This document shows, piece after piece, positions 1-6,126 of a stretch of DNA of 7,397 nucleotides. Both the position numbers and the translations under genes were made by a program. The notes below the pieces were generated by a model. It searched no databases, was not told where the DNA came from, and saw only the letters and a program-made list of their open reading frames with translations. The DNA comes from Tardiphaga sp. (GTDB lineage Bacteria > Pseudomonadota > Alphaproteobacteria > Rhizobiales > Xanthobacteraceae): positions 1 to 7,397 of the forward strand of contig JAQGJF010000103.1 of the NCBI GenBank assembly GCA_028290765.1, written 5' to 3'. The stretch's first letter is position 1. Every line of letters starts with the position of its first letter.

Positions 1-523
1 AGCAGAACACCAGCGCGAAATAGTAATAGGGAAGCTTGCTGCGGGTGAACTGGAACCGGGCCCATGAATCGCCGCGCACCGGCACGTCGATGCCGAGCGC
101 CGCGCCCGCCCAGTCCCAGTTATGAAACAGCAGCAATCCGATTTCCGCGATCACGATGGTGGCGATGACGAAGTAGTGGCCGCGCAACCGGAACGTCGGA
201 TAGCCCAGAGCCAGCGCGATGACCGCCGAGATCGATCCGCCCGCGACCATGCCGAACCACGGCAGCACGCCGTACTTGGTGAACAGCAGCGTGGTGGTGT
301 AGGCGCCGAGGCCGAAATACAGCGCGTGGCCGAGCGATATCTGGCCGCAATAGCCGCCGAGGATGTTCCAGCTCTGCGACAGCGCCGCATACATCAGGGT
401 CAGAACCATGATGTTTTGGACGTTGACGTCCTTGACGAAGAACGGCACGACGGCCGCCAGCGCCGCCAGGAAGAGGGCCAGGAAGAGGTCGCGGCGGCGG
501 GTCTGGGTGAAGGTTGTGTCCAT
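1..523 (-). CDS. livM: LIV-type ABC transporter permease, LivM family (3' end outside window)
   Basis: Inner-membrane permease subunit of a branched-chain amino acid (HAAT/LIV-I type) ABC importer, pairing with the LivH-type subunit encoded just upstream. From ATG at 523 the frame stays open for 174 codons to the window edge, about half of the roughly 320-340 residues usual for LivM. The first hydrophobic helix spans about residues 13-30. The family signature follows: SWNILGGYCGQISLGHALY at about 51-69, then GLGAYTTTLL, and GYPTFRLRGHYFVIATI at about 107-123. The start is set by a TGATG junction with livH: its TGA and this ATG share one base, which implies translational coupling. Family and subunit type are clear. 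The transported substrate is not, because LIV-type systems also carry amides, urea-like compounds and aromatic acids. ATPase subunits (LivG/LivF) would be expected further left but are not in view. Confidence 0.93.
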   Translation of the reverse strand, partial: MDTTFTQTRRRDLFLALFLAALAAVVPFFVKDVNVQNIMVLTLMYAALSQSWNILGGYCGQISLGHALYFGLGAYTTTLLFTKYGVLPWFGMVAGGSISAVIALALGYPTFRLRGHYFVIATIVIAEIGLLLFHNWDWAGAALGIDVPVRGDSWARFQFTRSKLPYYYFALVFC

Positions 524-1401
524 CAGATCGATCCGAACAGCCCGCGGGGCCGGATGAACACCACCAGCAGATAGACGGCATAGATGCCGACCGATTTGAG
601 CGACGGCGGCAGGATCAGCGCGGTGGACGCCTCGACCAGGCCGACGATGATGCCGCCGGCAAAGGCGCCGAACACCGAACCGAAGCCGCCGAGCGCCACC
701 GTGACATAGGCGATCAGCGCAAAGGACGCGCCGACGTCGGGATAGATGTAGAAGAACATCGCCATCACCGCGCCGGCAAGGCCGACCAGCGCCGAGCCGA
801 GGCCCCAGCCGAGCGCGAACACCTTGTTCTTGTCGATGCCGACCAGCGCCACCGCGCCGGCATCCTCGCGGGTGGCTTCAAGGGCGCGGCCGAAGTCGGT
901 CTTCTTGATGAAGAAATACAGCGCGCCGAACGCCAGCAGCGAGATCAGCGCGCCGGCGAGCTGCGGCACCGGCAGGAAAATGCCGCCGAACGACACCGTC
1001 TTGCCGCCGAGCCAGGAGGTCGGGATGCTGCGATAGTCCGGCGTGAAGAAATACTGCGCCAGCCCGCGCATCAGGATGGCGAGGCCGAAGGTGGTGAAGA
1101 TCTGCACCATTCCGATATTGGCCTTGGCCCGCATCGCAAAGCGCACAATCAATAGATAGATCGCCGCTCCGAACACGAACATCCCGGCTGCCACGAACGG
1201 CGCCGCCAGCAACGGATCGATGGCGAAGAACACAAACAGGAAGAACGCGCCATACATCGCCAGCATGAGGAATTCACCATGGGCGAAATTCGTCACGTCC
1301 ATCAACCCGAAGATCAGCGCGAGACCGACCGCGATCAGGCCGTAGAGCAGCCCCATCAGGAGGCCGCTCGCCAGGCTTTGGATGATGGTGGCGGCTGTCA
1401 A
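523..1401 (-). CDS. livH: LIV-type ABC transporter permease, LivH family
   Basis: Second inner-membrane permease of the LIV-type importer. With the start proposed here it is 292 residues, the normal LivH length. Seen in the sequence: a hydrophobic N-terminal helix (about 5-33), the LivH signature GLMDVTNFAHGEFLML (32-47), several further hydrophobic segments (about 52-90, 145-166, 196-220, 228-260, 270-284), and a cytoplasmic EAA-type loop that contacts the ATPase, GRALEATREDAGAVALVGID (171-190). I chose the TTG at 1399-1401 because GAGAGG lies nine bases upstream and because this start gives the family's usual N-terminus. An in-frame ATG at 1479 would add 26 residues, but most of that stretch is an intergenic palindromic repeat. 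The stop overlaps the livM start by one base. The gene follows the substrate-binding protein in the same operon, across a 136-base gap holding the repeat. Confidence 0.93.
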   Translation of the reverse strand: MTAATIIQSLASGLLMGLLYGLIAVGLALIFGLMDVTNFAHGEFLMLAMYGAFFLFVFFAIDPLLAAPFVAAGMFVFGAAIYLLIVRFAMRAKANIGMVQIFTTFGLAILMRGLAQYFFTPDYRSIPTSWLGGKTVSFGGIFLPVPQLAGALISLLAFGALYFFIKKTDFGRALEATREDAGAVALVGIDKNKVFALGWGLGSALVGLAGAVMAMFFYIYPDVGASFALIAYVTVALGGFGSVFGAFAGGIIVGLVEASTALILPPSLKSVGIYAVYLLVVFIRPRGLFGSI

Positions 1402-1427
1402 AGACGTGGTCCTCTCAACTCGGTAAG

Positions 1428-1562
1428 CCTCATCCTGAGGAGCCGCGCTCTTGCGCGGCGTCTCGAAGGATGGATGCAACGTATGGACTCGCGGCCATCC
1501 TTCGTGACGCGTGCATCGGCGGCGTAAGAACGCCGCCTCAGGGCGCGCTCCTCAGCATGAGG
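1428..1562. repeat. Compound palindromic intergenic repeat (cruciform-like)
   Basis: A 135-base element with nested inverted repeats. Outer arms: 1428-1443 (CCTCATCCTGAGGAGC) and 1547-1562 (GCTCCTCAGCATGAGG), complementary at 15 of 16 positions. Central stem: 1458-1473 and 1495-1510, also 15 of 16. Two side hairpins: CCGCGC/GCGCGG (1443-1448, 1453-1458) and GGCGGCG/CGCCGCC (1518-1524, 1531-1537). Folded, it makes a cloverleaf-like shape. The CCTCAT-CTGAGGAGC motif resembles a repeat family I recognise as abundant in Bradyrhizobium and Rhodopseudomonas intergenic regions. Its position between the binding-protein and permease genes recalls REP elements in E. coli malE-malF, which stabilise the upstream message. 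That role is inferred here. Its right arm overlaps the 3' end of the binding-protein gene. Confidence 0.85.
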
Positions 1563-2824
1563 GGCGCGCCGCTTCTTGCGTACTTCATCGGCCAGGTGGC
1601 TTCGGCGATGGCTGCCTGGGGCGGGGAGATGGTGACGAACTTGCCGCCGATGTATTGCAAGATCACCGGATCGGCGTCGTTATTCTGGCCCATGTCGTCG
1701 AACTTGATGCGCGTCCAGGGCATGATGGTCTGCTCGCCCGGCAGGTCGGTCGCCACCAGCGCCTCGCGAATCTTTTCGCCGTCTGTGGATTTGGCGCGAT
1801 TGATGGCGTCCGCCATCACTAACAGGGACATGAACTGCCGCGACGTGAGGTCGTTGAAATCCTTGCCCGACTTCTCCTTGAACATCGCGTTGATCTTGCC
1901 GACCATCGGCCTTTTAGCGGCGAGATCGAGTGAGAAAGTGCCGCGCGAGATTACGCCTTCGAGCTTGTCGCCGACCGCGTCGTACAGCGCCTTTTCGGAA
2001 AAACCGGCGTCCTGAGCCATGATCGCGTTCGGCTTGTAGCCGAGTTCGGCCATGGTCTTGACCAGCAGGATGCCGTCGGAGGTGTAGCTCGACGGCATCA
2101 GCACGTCGGCATTCGCCGCCTTGAGCTGCTGCACCTCGGCAGAGAGCGAGGGCGAATTGGCGCGATACTTGATATCGGCGACGACCTTGTAGCCGCGATC
2201 CGCGGCGAGCTTGAGCTGCGCGTTGGAGGAGTCGGTGCCGAAGATGGTATCTTCATGGAACAGCGCCAGCGTCTCGATCTTGGTGCCTTTCTTCTTCATG
2301 GCATCGAAGAAATCGAACATCGCGGTCGAGTACATCTCGTCATGGGGCGCCGCACGGAAATAATATTTGAGGCCGCGGCGATGCAGGCTCGGCGAGGAAT
2401 TGTCCGCCGAAATGAACGGGGTCTGGTAGCGCTCGCAGATCTGGCTGACCGTGACGGCCACCGCGCTCTGATAGGTGCCGATGACGGCGCAGACCTTCTC
2501 TTGCGTAATGAGCCGTTCAGCTTCGGCCCGGCCCTTCTGCGGATCGGATTGATGGTCGGCGAAAACGAGGCGGATCTTGGCGCCGCCGAGGCCGGACAGG
2601 CCTTCGCCTTTCGCCAGGGGCAGATCGAAATCGTAATCCTTGTTGATGATATCAAGCGCGGTATCGAACGCTTTTTGCGCATCGACGCCGATCTGGGCAT
2701 TAGCGCCGGAGAGCGGATAAGTGAGCCCGATGACCACTTCATTGGCTTGCGCGCGGGCCGCGATCGGCAGCAGCGCGGCGGAGGCAGTAGCACCCAGCAA
2801 TACATTTCGGCGCGTGATGGTCAT
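1538..2824 (-). CDS. LIV-type ABC transporter substrate-binding protein
   Basis: Periplasmic type-I binding protein (Peripla_BP_6, LivJ/AmiC-like fold) that captures the ligand for the LivH/LivM permeases. It is 428 residues from the ATG at 2822-2824, which has an AGGGG ribosome site nine bases upstream. An upstream in-frame start would add 29 residues of non-conserved intergenic sequence. The N-terminus, ITRRNVLLGATASAALLP (3-20), has a twin arginine followed by a hydrophobic core and an A-x-A site near 25-27, so export may be by Tat. The mature part opens with VIGLTYPLSG (31-40). The ligand-pocket region typical of the family is seen at IGTYQSAVA (115-123) and ISADNSSPSL (138-147). Ligand identity cannot be called. 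The last ten residues (GAPLMLRSAP) and the TGA stop come from the adjoining palindromic repeat or its edge, so the ancestral protein probably ended slightly earlier or differently. Confidence 0.93.
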   Translation of the reverse strand: MTITRRNVLLGATASAALLPIAARAQANEVVIGLTYPLSGANAQIGVDAQKAFDTALDIINKDYDFDLPLAKGEGLSGLGGAKIRLVFADHQSDPQKGRAEAERLITQEKVCAVIGTYQSAVAVTVSQICERYQTPFISADNSSPSLHRRGLKYYFRAAPHDEMYSTAMFDFFDAMKKKGTKIETLALFHEDTIFGTDSSNAQLKLAADRGYKVVADIKYRANSPSLSAEVQQLKAANADVLMPSSYTSDGILLVKTMAELGYKPNAIMAQDAGFSEKALYDAVGDKLEGVISRGTFSLDLAAKRPMVGKINAMFKEKSGKDFNDLTSRQFMSLLVMADAINRAKSTDGEKIREALVATDLPGEQTIMPWTRIKFDDMGQNNDADPVILQYIGGKFVTISPPQAAIAEATWPMKYARSGAPLMLRSAP

Positions 2825-2846
2825 ATGACGAAATCCCCTGTTTTTC

Positions 2847-2908
2847 GGCAGCTCTCGATGAAACGATTGAACACGACGGTAAAGCCTCAATGAGCGGCAA
2901 GAGCTGCC
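2847..2908 (-). promoter_or_regulatory. Inverted repeat in leader between DUF1445 gene and binding-protein gene
   Basis: In the 86-base gap ahead of the binding-protein gene, a perfect 9-bp inverted repeat (GGCAGCTCT at 2847-2855, AGAGCTGCC at 2900-2908) encloses 44 bases. On the minus-strand transcript the first arm could instead form a local GGCA/TGCC hairpin, so two structures are mutually exclusive. The distal arm ends just before the AGGGG ribosome site. It may be an mRNA processing or translation-control structure, or chance. There is no U-tract, so it does not look like an intrinsic terminator. Confidence 0.35.
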
Positions 2909-2910
2909 CA

Positions 2911-3753
2911 TTAAAGCACAGCCAATTGCTTATTCCGAAGGTCTGTTATCAGCATCAATCCGGGGGCATGCGTCATCGCGAACGGCAGCTTCGCCGCCGC
3001 GATCACCGCTTGCGGCGTCACGCCGCACGCCCAGAACACCGGAATCTCATCGGCGGCCACCGGCACCGGATCGCCATAGTCGGGTTTTGCGATATCAGCG
3101 ATCCCGATCGAATGCGGATGCCCGAGATGAACCGGCGCGCCATGCACCGCCGGAAACCGTGAAGTGATCTGCACCGCGCGGATCGCATCCGCCGGCTTGA
3201 ACGGCCGCATCGATACCACCATGGGACCGGCAAACGGTCCCGATGGCGCGCAGTCGATATTGGTGCGGTACATCGGCACCCGCACATTGTGCTCGATGTG
3301 ACGGATCGGCAGGTCGTCCGCCATCAGCGCTTCTTCGAATGAAAACGAGCAGCCGAGCACGAAGGCGACGAGATCGTCGCGCCAATGCGCCATGATGTCG
3401 GTGGGCTCCTCGACCACCACGCCGTCGCGCCAGACGCGGTAGCGCGGCACATCGGTGCGGATGTCGAGGTCGATCCCCAGCGCGGGAATCCGCGGGTCCC
3501 CGACGTCGGACATGCCGATGATCGGACACGGTTTGGGATTGAGCTGGCAGAAACGGTGAAACGATGCCGCGAGCTTTTCCGGCAGGATCGCCAGATTGCC
3601 CTGCACGAAGCCGTTGGCGACGCCCGCGGTGCTGTCGGCCATGCCGGCGCGGCAGGCATGCCGGGCCACAACGCTTGGCAACAAGTCGGCGCCTGGCGAC
3701 AGGTCAGCCGCCGCGCCGTCCAATGGCCGTTCCGTTGTTGCCAAGCCGGTCAT
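2911..3753 (-). CDS. DUF1445 / YcsI-family protein (putative hydro-lyase, D-glutamate cyclase-like)
   Basis: 280 residues, slightly longer than the roughly 260-270 usual for this family (Pfam PF07286, UPF0317). Family landmarks in order: [11 protein letters not shown] (48-58), [13 protein letters not shown] (68-80), [13 protein letters not shown] (99-111), [18 protein letters not shown] (126-143), VPMYRTNI (159-166), [16 protein letters not shown] (196-211), FWACGVTPQ (240-248) and [11 protein letters not shown] (261-271). Bacterial members are usually annotated as putative hydro-lyases. The domain also occurs in the mammalian mitochondrial D-glutamate cyclase, which interconverts D-glutamate and 5-oxo-D-proline. 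The activity here is inferred, not shown. There is no signal peptide, so it should be cytoplasmic. The gene is first in the minus-strand operon, 86 bases before the importer binding protein and divergent from lysR, so it probably acts on the imported compound or its product. The start at 3753 has a weak GGAG eleven bases upstream. The first 30 residues are not conserved, so a slightly later start is possible. Confidence 0.88.
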   Translation of the reverse strand: MTGLATTERPLDGAAADLSPGADLLPSVVARHACRAGMADSTAGVANGFVQGNLAILPEKLAASFHRFCQLNPKPCPIIGMSDVGDPRIPALGIDLDIRTDVPRYRVWRDGVVVEEPTDIMAHWRDDLVAFVLGCSFSFEEALMADDLPIRHIEHNVRVPMYRTNIDCAPSGPFAGPMVVSMRPFKPADAIRAVQITSRFPAVHGAPVHLGHPHSIGIADIAKPDYGDPVPVAADEIPVFWACGVTPQAVIAAAKLPFAMTHAPGLMLITDLRNKQLAVL

Positions 3754-3803
3754 CGTCGATCCCGCTCCAATTCACTCGACAGGGAATGGCGCATATGGCT
3801 ACC

Positions 3804-3831
3804 ATAATGTCTAATCGTGGTTTTTAATCAA
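3804..3831 (-). promoter_or_regulatory. Candidate sigma-70 promoter for the DUF1445-liv operon
   Basis: On the minus strand, TTGATT (3831-3826) and CATTAT (3809-3804) are separated by 16 bases, each matching the sigma-70 consensus at 4 of 6 positions. The predicted transcript would start near 3797, giving a leader of about 44 bases. A weak promoter with an adjacent palindrome just upstream of its -35 fits activation by a LysR-type regulator. This is pattern matching only. Confidence 0.4.
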
Positions 3832-3832
3832 G

Positions 3833-3855
3833 ATCGATAAATAAAATTTATCGAT
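3833..3855. promoter_or_regulatory. Candidate LysR-type regulator binding site (9-bp perfect inverted repeat, T-N11-A)
   Basis: ATCGATAAA (3833-3841) and TTTATCGAT (3847-3855) are exact reverse complements around a 5-base spacer. The palindrome contains a symmetric T-N11-A core (T3838, A3850), the hallmark of LysR-type sites, and lies in the divergent intergenic region beside the lysR gene. Its centre (3844) is about 47 bases upstream of the predicted start of the minus-strand operon. On the plus side, TAAAAT (3842-3847) in its middle could be the lysR -10 box, which would allow autorepression. Its AT-richness stands out against GC-rich surroundings. Confidence 0.65.
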
Positions 3856-3872
3856 TTGGGGGCTTTGGGTGC

Positions 3873-4790
3873 ATGACTGATTTCAAGGCAATCGAGACCT
3901 TCATGTGGGTGGTGACGCTGGGCAGCTTCCGTGGCGCCGCCCAGAAGCTCAATACCACCCAGCCTGCAATCTCGCAGCGAATTGCGCAACTCGAGCGCGA
4001 GGTAGGCGTCAGGCTTCTGCAGCGCGACCGGCGCATGGTGCTGCCGACGCCGAGCGGGCGGCAGATGCTGGTCTATGCCGAAAAGCTGATCGGGCTGCGC
4101 TCGGAAATGCTGGCGGTGGTGGGCGACCGCTCGGCGATGCGCGGCGTGCTGCGGCTCGGCGTCGCCGAGACCATCGTCCACACCTGGCTGTCGCAATTGA
4201 TCAAGCGGGTCAATCACGCCTACCCCAACCTCTCGCTCGAAATCGAGGTCGACATTACCTCGAATCTGACGACGCGGCTGCTGGCCCAGGAAATCGAACT
4301 GGCGTTCCTGCTCGGGCCGCTGACGGCGCCGACGATCAGCAACCGGGTGCTGTGCGACTATCCGGTGGGATTTCTGGCCAGCCCGTCGCTTGGCCTCGGC
4401 GAGCGAAACCTGACGGTGCACGATCTGGCCAAGTTTCCGATCATCACGTTTCCGCGCAAGACCCAGCCCTATGAAATCGTGCGCTCTTTGTTCAACCGCA
4501 CCGACCTGCCGCCGATGCGCCTGCACGCTAGTGCCTCGCTGGCCACTGTCATCCACATGGCGATCGAAGGCCTCGGCATTGCCGTAATTCCCACCGCGAT
4601 CGTCGAAAACGAAATGGCCGACGGCCGGCTGCAACTGCTCTCGACCAACCTGCAAATACCGCTGCTGACATTTTCAGCGAGCTGGCTGGCTTCCCCCGAC
4701 ACGGTCGCGGTCGAGCGCGTCGCCGAACTGGCCGCCCAGCTGGCGCAGGGCAGCGCCATTGTTGACGCGCCGCGGCGGGCGCGTCATTGA
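3873..4790 (+). CDS. LysR-type transcriptional regulator
   Basis: 305 residues, the standard LysR-type length. The N-terminal winged helix-turn-helix is clear: FKAIETFMWVVTLGSFRGAA (4-23), the recognition helix around TTQPAISQRIAQLEREVG (28-45), and the wing RLLQRDRRMVLPTPSG (47-62), followed by a linker helix to about residue 88. The effector-binding domain (periplasmic-binding-protein-like) runs from about 91, GVLRLGVAETIV, to about 295. The ATG at 3873 has GGGGG ten bases upstream and directly follows the inverted-repeat operator candidate. The gene is divergent from the DUF1445-liv operon and 44 bases ahead of the M20 hydrolase gene on its own strand, so it probably regulates one or both. 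The effector is unknown but is likely the imported compound or an intermediate. Confidence 0.96.
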   Translation: MTDFKAIETFMWVVTLGSFRGAAQKLNTTQPAISQRIAQLEREVGVRLLQRDRRMVLPTPSGRQMLVYAEKLIGLRSEMLAVVGDRSAMRGVLRLGVAETIVHTWLSQLIKRVNHAYPNLSLEIEVDITSNLTTRLLAQEIELAFLLGPLTAPTISNRVLCDYPVGFLASPSLGLGERNLTVHDLAKFPIITFPRKTQPYEIVRSLFNRTDLPPMRLHASASLATVIHMAIEGLGIAVIPTAIVENEMADGRLQLLSTNLQIPLLTFSASWLASPDTVAVERVAELAAQLAQGSAIVDAPRRARH

Positions 4791-4834
4791 AAAGGCTGAT
4801 ACCGATCGCGCCACGAATAACCGGTTGAGGCTGC

Positions 4835-6088
4835 ATGACATCCATCGCATCCAATCTGCAAATCGACTCCGCACGGCTGTGGGATACGATTCACGAAACC
4901 GCAAAATTCGGCGCCACCGCCAAGGGCGGCGTGCGGCGGCTGACGCTCGGGCCTGAAGACAAAATGGTTCGCGATTGGTTCCGCAAGGCCTGCGAAGCCG
5001 CGGGCTGCGAAGTCCATATCGACGCCCTGGGCGGGATGTTCGCGCTGCGCAAGGGCCGCGACATGTCGAAGCCGCCGGTCGGTCTCGGCTCGCATCTCGA
5101 TACCCAGCCCACCGGCGGCAAGTTCGACGGCGTGCTCGGCACCCTGGCGGCGCTCGAAGTGGTGCGCACCCTCAATGATGCCGGGATCGAGACCGAAGTT
5201 CCGCTCTGCATCGTCAACTGGACCAACGAGGAAGGCTCGCGCTTCGCCCCGGCCATGATGGGATCGGCGGCCTATGTCGGCGATTTCACGGTCGACAATA
5301 TCCTCGCGCGCAAGGATTCCGAAGGCGTGACTGTCGCCGAGGCTCTGGACAGTATCGGCTACCGCGGCGAGGAAGCCGTCGGTGTGCGAAAGCTCGGCGC
5401 TTTCATCGAACTGCATATCGAGCAGGGGCCGATCCTCGAGGCTGAAGGCAAGACCGTCGGCGTCGTCGATCATGGCCAGGGCATCATCTGGTATGACGGC
5501 CGCATCACCGGCTTCGAAAGCCACGCCGGTTCGACGCCGATGCCGCTGCGCCGCGATGCGCTGGCGGCATTGTCGGAAATCGTGCTGGCGGTGGAACGGA
5601 TCGCGAGGGAACTCGGCCCCAATGCGGTCGGCACGGTGGGCGAAGCCGTGATCGCCAACCCGTCACGCAACGTCATTCCCGGCGAGATTGTATTCACGAT
5701 CGACTGCCGCAGCAACAACGCCGAGACCATGGACGCGCTCGACAGGGATATCAGGGCCGCCGCCGCCGAGATTGCCAAGCGCCGCAAGGTGGACATCGCG
5801 ATCGACCTGGTCTGGCGCAAGGCGCCGACCCATTTCGACAAGACGCTGGTCGACGCGGTGGAGAACGCCACCAAAGCACTCGGCTACAGCCATCGCCGCA
5901 TCACCTCCGGCGCCGGCCACGATTCCTGCAACCTCAACACCAAAATTCCGGCGGCGATGATTTTCGTGCCCTGCAAGGACGGCGTCAGCCACAACGAGCT
6001 GGAAGACGCGACGCAGGCCGATTGCACGGCCGGCGCCAATGTGCTGCTGCATACCGTGCTGTCGCTGGCCGGCGTAGCCTCGAAATAG
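4835..6088 (+). CDS. M20-family Zn-dependent amidase: N-carbamoyl-L-amino acid hydrolase / allantoate amidohydrolase-like
   Basis: 417 residues, full length for the M20 carbamoylase group (HyuC/AmaB, AllC, beta-ureidopropionase), which hydrolyses the C-N bond of ureido compounds with two metal ions. Metal ligands appear intact: H87 in GSHLDT (85-90), D98 in GGKFDG (94-99), E133 after the likely general base E132 in NEEGSRF (131-137), H194 in HIEQGP (194-199) and H386 in SHNE (385-388). The dimerisation/lid domain (about 210-330) carries H230 in SHAGSTPM, N279 in SRNVIPG and R292 in DCRS. These correspond to residues that hold the substrate carboxylate in characterised members, suggesting an alpha-carboxylated ureido substrate. 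No hydantoinase gene is in view. The ATG at 4835 has GAGG four bases upstream, a short but usable spacing. No signal peptide is seen, so it should be cytoplasmic. Probably co-transcribed with lysR and the downstream dehydrogenase gene. Confidence 0.9.
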   Translation: MTSIASNLQIDSARLWDTIHETAKFGATAKGGVRRLTLGPEDKMVRDWFRKACEAAGCEVHIDALGGMFALRKGRDMSKPPVGLGSHLDTQPTGGKFDGVLGTLAALEVVRTLNDAGIETEVPLCIVNWTNEEGSRFAPAMMGSAAYVGDFTVDNILARKDSEGVTVAEALDSIGYRGEEAVGVRKLGAFIELHIEQGPILEAEGKTVGVVDHGQGIIWYDGRITGFESHAGSTPMPLRRDALAALSEIVLAVERIARELGPNAVGTVGEAVIANPSRNVIPGEIVFTIDCRSNNAETMDALDRDIRAAAAEIAKRRKVDIAIDLVWRKAPTHFDKTLVDAVENATKALGYSHRRITSGAGHDSCNLNTKIPAAMIFVPCKDGVSHNELEDATQADCTAGANVLLHTVLSLAGVASK

Positions 6089-6126
6089 CCAGCGACGTTC
6101 GCTGTCCAAACCCCAAGGAGACTTCG

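Noticed and set aside
514..1155. 213-residue open frame antisense to livH
   Set aside because: Rich in charged residues (Arg, Glu, Asp, His), complementary to codons for hydrophobic membrane segments; a shadow.
1428..1562. Possible CRISPR or insertion-sequence remnant
   Set aside because: Nested inverted repeats occur only once here, with no regularly spaced direct repeats, no transposase and no target duplication seen; an intergenic palindromic repeat explains it.
2255..2893. 212-residue open frame antisense to the binding-protein gene
   Set aside because: No recognisable domain; lies opposite a clear type-I periplasmic binding protein.
3776..3808. Possible plus-strand promoter TCGACA with CATAAT for lysR
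   Set aside because: Spacing is 21 bases, too long for sigma-70, and the -35 match is poor.
3828..4655. Long 275-residue open frame antisense to lysR
   Set aside because: It mirrors the strongly supported LysR gene; its composition is Arg/Gln/His-rich with no recognisable domain, typical of antisense frames in GC-rich genes.
4784..5524. 246-residue open frame antisense to the M20 hydrolase gene
   Set aside because: No domain or plausible ribosome site; the opposite strand has complete catalytic motifs.
6022..6126. N-terminal extension of the dehydrogenase starting inside the M20 gene
   Set aside because: The extension is out-of-frame M20 coding sequence; GTG at 6127 has a strong AAGGAG and the expected N-terminus.
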